Assembly: GCF_043290135.1 (NCBI RefSeq) | Contig: NC_134701.1 | Coordinates: forward strand, 98,138,202 to 98,202,201 | Source: Rhipicephalus microplus | Lineage: Eukaryota; Arthropoda; Arachnida; Ixodida; Ixodidae | Length of the DNA: 64,000 nucleotides | Direction: 5' to 3' | In this document: positions 1 to 12,109 of the stretch, in pieces | Numbering within the stretch: the stretch's first letter is position 1 | How the letters are laid out: every line of letters starts with the position of its first letter | Notes under the pieces: generated by a model | The model's input: only the letters and a program-made list of their open reading frames with translations | Database searches by the model: none | Told to the model about the DNA's origin: nothing | Translations under genes and position numbers: made by a program

Positions 1-999
1 GAGAAAAGTGCAATAATTTCTAGCGTTGAAGAGGTAGGGAAAAACTAGGAAGAAAATCGAAGCTCAACGAAGACATAAGACTATTCAGGAGGGTGTAGCT
101 GCGTACAAGACTTATGTGAAAGTCAGTACACGGCCTCCCCAAATCTGAATAATCAAATTTGTATGCAACTTATGAGCAGAGAATAACTACCACCTTCAAG
201 TACAGTAACTTCTTCAATAAATGAATAAATTAATAAAAAGAAACAAATAAATAAAAGGGCTCGTTGAATTCTTTTGAATGCGAATACAAAGAGTGCAAGA
301 AAAAAATAAAATGTTGAAAGAAACAAGTAAGCATAAAATCCTCGAAAGAACCGTATTTTGTTGGGGTATTTAGGAATCTGCAATCAGCCCCTTTTTACCA
401 TTATCTCTTCTGTGGGCACAGTTTTTTCTCCCACCGGTCAGATCTTGCAAGATGTTATGCCCAGCGAAATAGAGTCTGATTGTTTCTGTTTAGAGAAACT
501 AAGTAAGTGAGAATCAGGCTATATAGCCTACAAAGTTTAACCCCCTCCCCTGTTGTCCTGGTCAGCTTTACAACGTTCTTTCACACACATGTTTTTCTTT
601 CTTATTTTCGTACAGTTGACAGAACGATTTGTACAAAACCAACGTGAAGCGATCAATGTGGTGTTTTAACGAAAGAATAAGAAAAATGCCACACTAACGT
701 ATTCGCTTTGGTTCCCCCTCTATAGGCTATCACTTGGCGCGATCAAATTGGCCAATGTTTAACCCTATTATTAGTTATTTAACTACCACTTTCGTGTTCA
801 TGGAAGGTCCTTCCTTCAACATGCGCTGCCATTCGAAAGAATATAATATCACTTATTTACTTTTAAACGATAGCTAATATGAGATCACAACAAGGGTCGC
901 GTGCGTCGTAGCTTTTTGCTGCCGCGTGTGTCAATAATTACTATTGCACGGAATAGGAGAGAAACAAGTAAGTAAATGCAAAGCAATAATGAAACAATA
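1..999. other. AT-rich DNA, nothing recognised
   Basis: No transposon motif, tRNA-like box or convincing reading frame was found on either strand. Only short chance frames occur. This could be intron or spacer. Confidence 0.5.
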
Positions 1000-1395
1000 G
1001 AATTGCAACCCCGGCTCCTCGCGTGCCAGCCCAGTTTTCCACAACCAAGTTAGAGTACAACGGTGCCATGCCAGCTTCTCGACACAGCGGCTTCGCGGAG
1101 CCCAGCAAGTGTGTGTGTGTTTTTAGTGCGACAGCCTTAAACAGCTTGTTTAGCAGAAATTCCCGCGTCGGCGTCGGTATAGGCGTCAGTGTCTGCATTG
1201 GTAGATGTGAAGGAGAAATCGTCATCTTATGCGTCACCGAAAAAATGAGAACAATGCAAATAAAATATATATTTGCAGAAAATTCCTTCTTTTGCAGAGT
1301 CGGGGCCGAACCAGAGTTGTTTTTGTTCAAGTTGGGATTGAACTCGTGTCATTGGCTAACAAACGAATGTTCTACCACATGGTCACGCCTCTTTT
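1000..1395 (-). repeat. tRNA-like dispersed repeats (non-Ruka SINE candidates)
   Basis: Two tRNA-like segments are read on the minus strand. The first, about 1067 down to 1000, goes from GCACCGTTGTACTC through AACTGGGCTGGCACGC to a B-box-like GGGTTGCAATTC. The second, about 1395 down to 1340, reads GGCGTGACCATGTGGTAGAA (A-box-like) and then CGAGTTCAATCCC (B-box-like). Between them lies a degenerate GTCGGC-rich stretch. A third segment of the first type is at 34.5 kb. The boxes suggest pol III SINEs rather than real tRNA genes, because the cloverleaf pairing is poor. Family name and exact ends are unknown. Confidence 0.4.
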
Positions 1396-2429
1396 TGTGA
1401 AAACAGTAAAAACAACTCCCTCTGCTTTGAACTGTTGTATCTCCCAGATAAATCTATGAAGCAGAAACTTCTGTGAAGGTTTGTTGGCCTTCTTGCTTCT
1501 GTTTACCGCAGCTTCATTTGTATGACGGACGCCTGCACGGAGCACCTCATGATGGTACATACCGCGAGAAACTTCCCGTACTCAGGAGGAAATTTAGAAA
1601 CTGTCATACATTACATTGAAACAAACATGCAGAAACAATAAATTATCATGCCTATAAACTGCTAGCGACGTATAAATATGGTTAACCGTTTTCGTCACTT
1701 CATATTTTTTGTTATTGTTAGCTGGACAGCACCAAAAGTGAGCGTTCTAGTTGTCTGTACCCTACAATAGTGAGCTCGGCTAAAACTAGAGCTTTAACGC
1801 TCAACGAGCACTACAGCAAATTAATTTTGTTTTGTTCTTGCCTTAATAAGGAAGACAAGATGGGCAGCTATCACAAAGTACCATGCACAACAACTCAATT
1901 GTTCTTTTTTTATTTCAATGCATGTAAGCAATAGCGCTTATGCCACTCCCCTGGTTCGTAAGATAAAACTATCTAAATTCGGGGTGGGGAGATGGGAGAA
2001 ATTGCTCATGCATTCAATACATTCTTTTGCTGTTTTATTCACCTGTACTTTAGACGTAATATGTGTACCTAGCGAAGGGCATCACATCTATGGATATCAG
2101 TAAATGAGCAACAAATACGCAAGAAACCGTTTTTACCTCTGTCACTGAAATTGGTGTAGTCGTAATGTGCTTTCATAGAAGCATTTCATATGTCGTTTAT
2201 TGCGCAATGTTTCATCAAAAAATGAGGAAATAAAGGCACAAGCATTAATTCCTTGACTTCTAGTGTCATGCGAAGAACGGCAAGCAGCTCCAAGCTTGGG
2301 ATGATCTGCTCTTTCTGAAACTACTCATGGAAAGAACACACTAGGGATAACCATGAATTAACCACTGTAACAGCTCGGCACCTTAAGAGCGCTGCTCAAA
2401 CGAAAAAAAATGGGGGACCCTTAAGTTTC
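1396..2429. other. No recognised feature
   Basis: AT-rich sequence with only short frames. A short GGGGGACCCTTAAGTTTCGC motif near 2411 looks like the edge of a repeat, but no partner boundary could be fixed. Confidence 0.4.
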
Positions 2430-2935
2430 GCTTTCAATGGCGCGTTTACACTTGGCCTCGAAGAGAGCGAAACCGGCGAAACTCTCCAGAAACTGGCTCG
2501 TTTCGTCGCTCAAGCGGCCGGAAAACCAAGACGCCCGGCCGGCGCGCAAAAATCGGTCCGATCGTGATTTTCCCGCTACGCGACACCGGATCTCGTTTCG
2601 GCTTCACAGCTTTGGCTGCGCTAGATCAAACCACGTGACGTAACCAGCCAGCCGCAGATTCAACATGACGGCACAGGCGTCAGTGGTGGCTCCATGGCAT
2701 GGCTCGCATCGGCTCAAATCGAAAACTGCCCGCGCAGCACGACGAAGCTTGATGGCCTCAACGAGGACGCGCTCATTGAGAGCCCGACTTGGATTACGAT
2801 CGCCGACAACTTTGGAAGCTGACGGTGCAGCGGCAGCGAGTTGGGATGCCCCAACGTGTCACGCGTTTGCGTACAGGCAGTCGAATGCGCCGCCGCCGCT
2901 GCCGGAGCCTTCGCTCGTTTCGTTTCTGTAGGCTT
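2430..2935. other. GC-rich, CpG-containing patch
   Basis: This roughly 500 bp stretch is clearly richer in G+C and CpG than its AT-rich surroundings. Because stops are scarce, plus-strand frames at 2437-2643 and 2665-2931 stay open for 68 and 88 residues. Their products (rich in R, S and A) resemble no family I know. It could be an unmethylated regulatory region, a 5' exon or an old GC-rich repeat. No splice or initiator signal decides between these. Confidence 0.3.
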
Positions 2936-5212
2936 ATCTCCAAAAACAACGTTTGAAAAGGTGCGAGCTGAGTCTTTTTACTACTTTGCGTGAATAACTA
3001 GAAAATTTGTACGAACTTCAGTTTTCAGAAAGCAGGCGAAATCGAAATAATTGTTAAGATATGGACGGCAGCGGCGGTGGGATGGGGAAAAACTAGAACT
3101 AATGTGAACATCCTCAACGCCCGCGGTAGGGGTTTTCCGGCCGCTCTAGCGTTTTCATTTTTCTTCGACTCTCAAGTGTGGATGCGCTATTAAAGTTGAA
3201 CGCGATAGCGAAATCTGACCCCTAGTGCACCCTTCAACTGCTAAGTGCATAATTATTCATATGTATTGTTACATGCCCACGCACGCACACAAACACGCAC
3301 ACAGTAGATTGGACCAGCACGCGCTGTTATCGCCGAATGAGCTCGTTTTCGTCGTGACACCTGTCGAACAAAATGCGTTAAGGGGGCTTTGAAGCACTTC
3401 TTCAAGTAACCATGGAATGATCTCTCTCTCTTTCTTTTGTCGAATGCGTGGCTTTCTCAGTGTGATCACGTGTGCATGTGAAGAAGTACTGGCTTCCCGC
3501 GGCTATCTCGGTAAACTGATTTTCCGGTCACAGACGCACAGACGATATTTCGCTCATAACTAACAAGGCCGACACAAGCGACGGGTTTTCTGTGATATGA
3601 ACTCTTTAATGCTATTGCGTTAAAACGAGGACGCATGGAAGAAACGCCCAAGTCCTACAGGACGAGCGCGAATTTACAACAGTCATACATGAATATTCTT
3701 TTGGTGCGATCAACATGCCTCCTTCAAAAAAAGCAGCCGCTAAAGTGAGCGTCGTGAACTTCGTGCTTTGCGGGAAGAGCACAGCAGGTAAAAACCACTT
3801 ATATCGCTAAACAAGCGCGTGCGTGTCATAAGAGGTGGGGCGGCAATATTTAAAGTGCGCCTTTAGAGCCCTTTGCATCATGTCGCTAGTTTTCACACGC
3901 TGAAGCCAAAGAGCTATGAGTACCGACGTTGACGAATAGATGATAAAAATACCTCGCTGCTAGTTTGCTGAAAAACGTGTGCTTTTAGACTGATTCATTT
4001 CAAACCACACATCAAAGGTAGATTGACAGTACGTTTCACTCCCGGTGCGTAATTCTTTCTTTTTGCATTTTTGCTTGCTCCAAACTTATATTTAAAAAAC
4101 TCATATGTGGGACCACAGTATACGTCTGTGGAGTTATCGTACACCTCGTCATAACACACTCTGGTGTTAAAAGAACGTCTACACTGAGGCAGCCTCTCCT
4201 ATATCTAGTTCGACTAAGTTGTCCATCAAACATGGAACCACAGGTACAATCCAGCGTAATACGTCTTCGCCAAACATTTATCAATTTCCTTTTTTCTATT
4301 CAGTTAAATTGTGTTTTTGGAGACCTACAGAATGAAACACACATAAACCTAACACATTGACTTAGTCTCATGGTAGCAATGTTCTCACTACGTGGTAAAG
4401 TTTACTCACTTATTCTCAATTTCAACTCAACTATTATAAATTTTTGTATGAAAAAGAAAGCTGGTTTTAAAAATGTTTGTGAGTAATTTGAGGAACATTG
4501 TTTTCTTATGTGCTGTGGATCTGAAAATACAAGAAAAAATCTATATAATTACAGTGCCCTAATAATATGACATGTAGGTATTCAGAGGGGCAACCATAAA
4601 CTTTTATGTAATATAATGGGATCACTTGAGCTTGAGTTAGCCTTAAACTTAGTACTTCATTCAACAAGGTTTCTGCTTCAGTATTCTTGCGCAAAATTAT
4701 AAAGATGCCAGCAATTTTGGATGTTCAGAAAAAAAGTTTATTTTGCGAAAAACTCATTCTCATAAATTTATGAACGTAGTAGAGCATCATGGCACTGCTA
4801 CTTCAGTGCCAGTGAACCTCAATGCATCGATGTCATGGTCATTCGTCCAACCGTCCATGGTGTTCTACAAAAAACATGAATTTTCACTGCAAATTAAAGT
4901 GGGACGACCTTCATATACCTATTTGGATCTACCTCTTACGAGCTGGTGTACTGATGCTATTTGTAATCTTTCCTAACAACCCGGCAACATGGAGAAATAT
5001 AAAACACGCAGGAGGGGTGTATTGAGTCGAGCCGAGATGGTGGTTTTTTATTTACTGCTTCCCATTACTCCAAAGACCATGTTAGTAATAACCATATCTG
5101 TCACTCTGGTGAAGTTTGTGAGTGTACATCACACTAAACCAAAAGTGTCTTCATGCGACACACTTTGCAATTCTTGATAACACAATCATGCAGCCAAGAT
5201 ACACCTCTATCT
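2936..5212. other. No recognised feature
   Basis: Mostly AT-rich. Short motifs with the core GCGATAGCGAAAT near 3203 and its rough complement ATGCTATTGCGTT near 3609 look repeat-derived, but no element boundary could be set. Confidence 0.35.
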
Positions 5213-5430
5213 ATGCCCCGTTGTGGTGATTGGGTGGCTTAGGGTCTTGCCTGCTGAACCGCAGGTCGCGGGATTGAATCTGGGGTGCGGCTGCTGCATT
5301 TTGATGGAGGCGAAAATGCTGTAGGCCCATATGCTCAAATTTGGTTGCAGGTTAAAGAACATCAGGTCTTTTATAAGCTTGTGGTTATTTTCGGACGTTA
5401 AACCCTACGTATAAAGCCACCGCTCCGTCT
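5213..5430 (+). mobile_element. Divergent Ruka-type SINE
   Basis: The order of landmarks matches the better copies in this window: GCCCCGTTGTGGTGATTGGG, then a tRNA-like GAACCGCAGGTCGCGGGATTG, then GATGGAGGCGAAAATGCTGT, GCTCAAATTTGGTTGC, and the tail TTCGGACGTTAAACCCTAC. It carries many substitutions and a shortened middle, so it is one of the oldest copies here. No clear target-site duplication was found. Confidence 0.75.
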
Positions 5431-8400
5431 ATATCATTCGACGTAGTGTACCACGTTAGTGCAGTTCTAGACAGGGCGCCTGAGATCAAGCTGTAGGCTA
5501 AACTATGGGAATGCGCGATGTTCCCTACCATTGACAGACTACAGGACTTCCGGTGCCATTGACCACCCTTTTGTGAGCAGAGCCATCAAAAGGCCTCTAT
5601 GTTTGTATCCGTAATTATGATTTATATGCATGCAATTTGGAAAAAGTAGTGGAAACTAAGGCCTCGCTAAGCAGGCTGTTCTACCGTATGTTTGGTTCAA
5701 AGCAACAGACAATGTGACACTGTTTTTTACCGATGTCATTTTTTGCCAACTTGAAATTGATAACGAGAACTATTCCTTCTATTGGCCATCAGATTGAGCC
5801 AAGTGAGCGCCTGGCGGTAACCAGTCGAAACGTTCAATTGTGAATTGCTCCTTGCGTCGTCTGCCCGCCACATGGTGTTTCTATGTGCGCGTATGTCATG
5901 CACGTTCTCAAAGTGTGGTTCGTCCGGTCATGTCACCCCAAGTGTAACTGTTTCTACGCATGGCTGAAACGACGTACGAAATCATTTGGTCTTACTCGGC
6001 TGCTAATGCGTGTAATAAGATCGGCGAGTGCAACTTAACAGAGTGCTGTTTATTGTCGTCGTACCCTCCATTCGCCAGAACAACTTTAGAGTGGGTGGCG
6101 CTTTCTGTTTCAAGCACATCGCAAAACGCTCTTGTCATCCTGCGAAAAACCAGGACTATTAAATAGTGTGTAATTGGAGCGTTTTATAGAGACTTGGCCG
6201 TAAAACAAAAGAAAAATAGCTGGCTCTTGATCATGCACTCACGCGCTGTTCGTAGGTGTACTACTACGGCACTATAGTTTATCGATCATGCGAGTAGTTT
6301 TAGTTGTGTTTATCTGGCCGCCGTAATACTACTTAGAAATATTACTATCACATAGGCTGTGATACTTCGGTACTTATACTGCACTTAAATCAGACTTACC
6401 GTGCGCACAGGTGTTCTTTGGTTAAGAACGCTTTGAAGAGCCCAGACGTGGAAAATTGATTCAGACGGCATGCCTTATATATATTATTGCATTATTTTAC
6501 AGAAAATATCATCTTTTTTACATTGTTTTCAGCGCTTGTGTGGCATTGTTAGTGACCGACAGAAGGCAGTCGTTTTTTGTCTGAAAAAAAAAACTTGCTT
6601 GTTCGATGAACCAGGCCTTTGTTGTATCGCCGTCATTCACGTTATCCCCCGATAAAAGCTTTCTGCTGAACTAATATATAGGAACTTCACAAGTGCAAGC
6701 ACATGTGGGTGCATGTGGTAAACGCAGTTTAGCGCAAACCGCCATCAGCCAATAAGCTCTCCTGACTAGACATATCGGCTGTCACACATTCTATAGTGAA
6801 CAGACTGAGACAAAAAAAATCATACTCTTATAAAGTGCGGACGGTGGTACTGAACGAATTGCACATATATGCGGGCTTTTACGATATTTTTTCTATCTTT
6901 TTTGTAGTATGCAGATTACAAAGATGTATATAAGTAGTTCAGTCACCCTACAGCAGTGCGTATCAGGCGAAACACAAGCTAAACACGTACAAACACCACA
7001 GCAAAGGCATGTTTACCCGCGTGTAAAGGCAGAAAGCGAATTACTCGCGGGTAATGTTAACGCTGCATAGGCGTCATGCACCGATTTTGTAGAGAAGAGC
7101 GTGGATAATAACCCTAAACTGTAGTGAACGCATTTTAACCACCGTCAATCGGGTGAGTCCGCACGCAACGATGCGCGGCTGCGTGTATTTGTACACGTGC
7201 CGCCGACCGTCTATCCACACTTGCGTGGGGATGACGCTGCCACCTATAGCCCGATCCTTCCGGGATTTGGGGTGAAATGCTATTTAAGAATTTGAAAAGC
7301 AGTGCGTTTTTCCCAAGAAGTCGCTGGATAAGCCAGTAAGGCAAAAACCGAAAATGTTACTTTCAATGCATCTTTAAATGTTCACACCAGTTGCCAATGC
7401 TTTTGGGGCGTCTACTTTGTGCTGCGGAATTTCTAATCTGTACAAATGAAGTATATGAACTGCTGAGAAGGCCGAGGAAGAATCATACGAAGTTTTTGAA
7501 CATCTTGTGGAGCCAACGTTTCTCAAATACAAGAAATATATTCTGATTTACTTGAAGCCTCGCATGTAGATTTATTTATAAAATTGGGAAACAAAATTTT
7601 AACTTGATTTTTATCCTTTCTTATTGAGCGTACTGATAAAAAAAGTGAGCCACCCATTGAGTAGAAAAAGGGGCTTATTTAAAATAAACTGCAGCCGGAC
7701 TCCGTGGGTTGCTGCTGCACCACGTGAATTTAAGACAGAACAGATTGTCGTCATCTTCGGCGATACTTTTCAAACACAGACGTTGGCGAAATGAACGGGT
7801 CAGTCAATCAACAAACTTAATTCGGGTCCTAGAGAACTACAGAGCCGCAATTGTGGTCAGCGCCCAGGTTGTGGCAGGAAGATCATGGTTCCCGTGCGTT
7901 TGAGGGCAATGTAGGCATATTTTATAAGTTCATAGAGATCACCGCTTTGGAGGGCTTCCTTCTAGTTCTTTTGTTTATTAAAAGAGGCATTTTGTAACAT
8001 CAAACGTTCACAGAGCATGTGAGATAACGAGCAATACTCTTCATTGCACTCAGGGCATTGTAACGATGTCCAGAGTAAATTGACTGAACCTCCCTTTCCG
8101 GGGAAAGAGAACGTGTGTAATCAGGAAAAAAGATTAAGGTCTATCCAGCTTGTCATGCAGGAGTGGGAACTTCCTGCGCCAATTCTGATAGGGCTTCACT
8201 GTTTCGAAGACATTAGGGTTCTCAAAGTAGAATTCGAAAATCTTAGCTGAATCACTATGTCAGTTATTGCTTCATTTAGGCTATCGTTGACCACACCCAC
8301 TTGGCCTTCATGTACACAAAATAAATGGAAAATCAATGAAGTCTTCTTCTCAGAAGTATAAAAAATTTTTCAGCCATATTAACCTCATATATGGTTTTAC

Positions 8401-9826
8401 GTCTCAAAAGCACACTATTAATAGAGATGTCGTAGTGATTAGCTCCGTGAAGTTCAACCATCAAGAGTTCGTCAGCATTCACTGATAACGCACACTACTC
8501 GGGCCTCTGGCAAATCACCTTCTCCAGAATGAGACTGCTCCAGCTAACGTCAAACCCAGAGCCTTGAAGTCAGCACCCAGCCAAAGTGACAATTGCTTCA
8601 CTGCGGAAGAATAACTTATGCTGCCAGAAGTCCCTCTAGGTTGCGTTTTACAAAACACAATAATATTTTCACTTCAGAAACTGCTCCTGCAATTTATGTT
8701 TTGTGGTGTTTTTAACGTACACTAACATCGGATAGGTCACGTTTACCTTCAAGCATTTCGCTATCATAAAAATCCGACCACTGCAGCCAAGTTAAAAACC
8801 AAGATTTTCGAGTGCCGAGCACATTTATTTAACCACTGTAGCACCTTTCAAGTTTCTCGGAGGTTTTCAGGAATTGGTGCTATGATAGCTTCCCAGTTCT
8901 CCTTTATGAGGGGCACTCGTCCATAGAGCAAACATTTCGTTTATTCGACTTACCTTCGGACTTACATAAGTGGCTACAATTAGTGGAGGCGGAACTGAAC
9001 GGCCTCCTTGACAGTGCAGGTGAAATCTGCCCTACGCGAACGTTTGCCCCGATAAACCTCCCCTTTTTAGAAGGCTAAGTTTTACGGGAACAAGTCGCTA
9101 AAGACGCAACAGTGGAGAAGATCGTGATGGAATGCCCATTATTCATATATTCTAATAAAATATGGAGGAGGGGGGGGGGGCTCTCATCTATACAAATCTT
9201 GTTTGTCACTACACTAAAGTTGTTTGTAAAAGAGATACTTCCGAGGTTTTGATGTGGATCGTGAAAACACTGAATTTAGAGAGCGATATGGCCGGCCTGA
9301 AAAGTTGGTCCCCTTCAAGTTGCAGGTCGGACAGCAGATACTCATTATTCATTATTCAGAGTATTTAATTCACTGTATACATGCCATTCTCACAAGGGGA
9401 ATAATATTACGGAATCAAAACACAGGAACATGTGTGATAGTTGCAATGTGCTACTCAGAGGAGGATTTTTTATATGATATTTCGATGAATAAAGGTGAGA
9501 AGTGAATCATTTTTAATGCAACAGCACGTGTTATCAGCTGACAGTTTCTTCAAATATACGCATTTTAATTACAATGCAGTTTGAAATCAATCCACATAAC
9601 CAATCACTGACACCCACTGTGTAAACATGTGCGGATGACTTGACACCCTCCTTAAAAAATGAAGTCGGATGGCAGAACCCACTGCTGCCACTCCCCGATG
9701 CACACATCAACGCTAAAAATTATCTCAGTTGACTGTTTAACGGCGAATATTTGAATGTATACATTCGAAATGGCACCTGTAGCTAAATTCAGCCATGAAA
9801 AGCTTCTAGTGTCATTTTGTGTTCAC
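5431..9826. other. No recognised feature
   Basis: About 4.4 kb of AT-rich sequence. Frames such as 8044-8250 and 9254-9505 (plus) are short and match nothing I recognise. A G-run sits at about 9168-9180. Confidence 0.35.
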
Positions 9827-9842
9827 TTAAGATGACTCAAAT

Positions 9843-10079
9843 GCCCCACCACGGTGGTCTAGTGGCTAAGGTACTCGGCCGCTGACCCGCAGGTCGCGCG
9901 ATCAAATCCTGGCTGCGGCGGCTGCATTTCCGATGGAGGCGGAAATGTTGTAGGCCCATGTGCTCAGATTTGGGGCACGTTCAAGAACCCCAGGTGGTCG
10001 AAATTTCCGGAGCCCTCCACAACGGCGTCTCTCATAATTATATGGCGGTTTTCGGACGTTAAGCCCCACAAATCAATCA
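9843..10079 (+). mobile_element. Ruka SINE, full length
   Basis: A tRNA-like head (GGTGGTCTAGTGGCTAAGG as A box region, GCGCGATCAAATCCTGG as B box region) is followed by the family body (GATGGAGGCGGAAATGTTGT, CCCAGGTGGTCGAAATTTCC) and the tail GTTAAGCCCCACAAATCAATC. It is flanked by a 12-bp direct repeat, TTAAGATGACTC, at 9827-9838 and 10080-10091. This is a target-site duplication typical of LINE-driven retroposition. SINEs of this kind are transcribed by pol III and encode no protein. Confidence 0.93.
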
Positions 10080-10091
10080 TTAAGATGACTC

Positions 10092-11392
10092 GAAGGCGAA
10101 AGCACTTGTTTTTTTTTTCCTTTTCAGTCGATGCATTCATGGTTCAGACAGTGGAGCAAAGCTTGGTTCTGCCCTATCGCGCTAAAAATTTTATCACCTC
10201 ACGTGTTCTGGCACTACCTTCAACATCACAGGCACTTTAACTGGTTTCGCATTGCCCCTTTATTAAAATACAGTTCATCACGTTATGAAGTCATAGCATG
10301 GCGCCACCTTAAAATATATCGTCCTACGTCTTTACTGTTATGTGATGATGATCTAAGAAATCTTAGTTATGGGGGACGTGTTTTTGCATTACTCGTTCCG
10401 GACGCCACGGGATGGTGACGCCAAAGGTCAGATTTTACCTTTAGGGATCTCCGGCGACTATATCTTTACTAATCAAAAGCTATTCATGACTGCAGTAATT
10501 CATGCGGCACCTAGCGGCAATATAGAAAAGCTGCGTACTGAGGTCGAAACAGTCCAAGCACCAGTGTTATACGGTAGGAGCACGGTAGGATGGTGCCACC
10601 CTTGAAGAAAAAACGAACAGCCAAGCAGATTTCTTCTTTCCAGGTGAGGCACCAGAGTTAACTTTTCAACTCGAACCTATTCAATGGTCATTGTATCAAG
10701 TTGGTACATGTTGCGGAATTGTCCGAAGTTTGTAAACAAATTTCGCAGAGACGCGGTGTGCCATGTGACTTACAGACAACGCGACCACTTCAAGAACGCC
10801 GCTCGTGCTTGCGGGACCGCTGGTGCCGACTAAAATAAGATGCTCAGCGTCAACAACCCGCCCCCCTTCGACAAAACAGAGCGAACTGTATTCACACTGC
10901 AGAAAACTCCATATTTGGGTTAGCGAGAGCGAACGCGGGGACCTCCGTGAATCCGCCATGCTGCAACTCTACAGCGACCTCTCATGTTCATTTGAGTTGC
11001 GTTCATTTGAGTTGCGAAATATTCCCCGTGAAAGTGTGCCAAATTGTGCAAGTTGACTCCTGTTCAGATTTTCATAGCCTGCTACACTAATGCTTTAGAA
11101 AACTCATCCGTGGTGCCAACCTACACGTGAAAATTTCCAATTTCATCTGTGAAAAAGGTTTACCCATTCTTTTCAGTTTCGCTCAGGAGACGATACGTAA
11201 CTGTTTCTGAGCATCAATGTAAAAGCTATATGCCTTATTTTGGCGTCATTAGAAAAGTCGGTGTTTGTGTTCCAATTTCAAGCTCAACTGTTGCTGAAAT
11301 GCTTCATGTTGTGAATGTGAAAATTAAACGCATCCACTCTGGGAAAACCTCAGTGTGTAACACACAAGACATCTCAATGGGAAAAACCGGGC
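10092..11392. other. No recognised feature
   Basis: Short frames only, for example 10131-10418 and 11149-11415 on the plus strand. A small tandem duplication of the unit CATTTGAGTTGCG lies near 10985-11015. Confidence 0.35.
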
Positions 11393-11398
11393 TTTATT
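11393..11398 (-). promoter_or_regulatory. AATAAA hexamer overlapping a stop codon
   Basis: On the minus strand the reading frame at 11398-12078 ends TGA, and that codon runs straight into AATAAA (TGAATAAAG). A poly(A) signal this close to a stop is possible but uncommon. It supports transcription only weakly. Confidence 0.2.
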
Positions 11399-12078
11399 CA
11401 GCGATAAAAAGATAAAGAAAAAATATAAACACGAAATGATGTTGGCTCATAAGCACTGACCAATGAGATATTCAATAGTTCGTCATATTTATCTCTTAGC
11501 CGTCGAACGCCTGTCTTGTTGCTCTCGCACAGGACGAAGCTGAGCAGGCCTCTCTGCCGGCCTATTGTACCCGAAACCACGGCGGAGAAGTCACTACCGG
11601 CGGCTGATTCCGGCGTGTTGATGTTGCCGAAGGAAAAGACGGTGACGGTCAGCCAGGCTATGGCCCTGTGCTGCAGGCCTACGACCGCCCGCCATTCCGG
11701 AAGGGGCTTCGCGGAAACTAAAGCAGCCGAGATCACGATGAGGGTTAGAAGTCCTGCGGCTACCATCACGGAATTCCTTGACTCTGGGCTGTTGTGCACG
11801 GGGGATGTCCGATGCTGGCTGCGCAACAACAGCTCCGTCCCCGAGGACGTACTGTGCAGCCGTGGCCGTCGCACGTCTGGCGCGACGACGAGGCAACGGC
11901 GCAGCTCGGTTGCCACAGGAACTCTCGTGCTCCTCGCCGGCCGGGCGTCGAATGGGGCGCACTCACGCAGGTGCTGCATGCTGCAACAGGCTGGAACTCC
12001 ACTTCTTTTCTTGAGAGGCAGTCTGGTGGGCCGGTCCGTCGCTGGAGCCTCACGACAACCCTGCTGGCGTCCGACCAA
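11398..12078 (-). CDS. Hypothetical protein, possible secreted or membrane product
   Basis: A 226-codon open frame in a GC-rich block. From the first Met the product starts with about 100 residues rich in R, S, P and A. An internal Met at about residue 104 opens a stretch that looks like a signal peptide or membrane helix (MVAAGLLTLIVISAALVSA, then KPLPEW). About 120 residues follow, with one NKT and one NIS glycosylation-type site. The frame closes at a TGA that overlaps AATAAA. No family was recognised. GC-rich sequence has few stops, and the opposite strand also stays open for 197 codons, so chance is a real alternative. If coding, translation from the internal Met as a small secreted protein is the more attractive model. 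No splice sites were established. Confidence 0.25.
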   Translation of the reverse strand: MVGRQQGCREAPATDRPTRLPLKKRSGVPACCSMQHLRECAPFDARPARSTRVPVATELRRCLVVAPDVRRPRLHSTSSGTELLLRSQHRTSPVHNSPESRNSVMVAAGLLTLIVISAALVSAKPLPEWRAVVGLQHRAIAWLTVTVFSFGNINTPESAAGSDFSAVVSGTIGRQRGLLSFVLCESNKTGVRRLRDKYDELLNISLVSAYEPTSFRVYIFSLSFYR

Positions 12079-12109
12079 ACGGGGAGCGAACGGCGTTCAA
12101 AAACGCTAG

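Noticed and set aside
9843..10079. tRNA gene, because of clear A and B boxes
   Set aside because: The head is part of a 235-bp repeated unit with a SINE body and tail, flanked by a target duplication. It is a SINE, not a tRNA gene.
11516..12109. 197-codon plus-strand frame
   Set aside because: It shadows the minus-strand frame in a GC-rich block and has no signal peptide, motif or favourable context.
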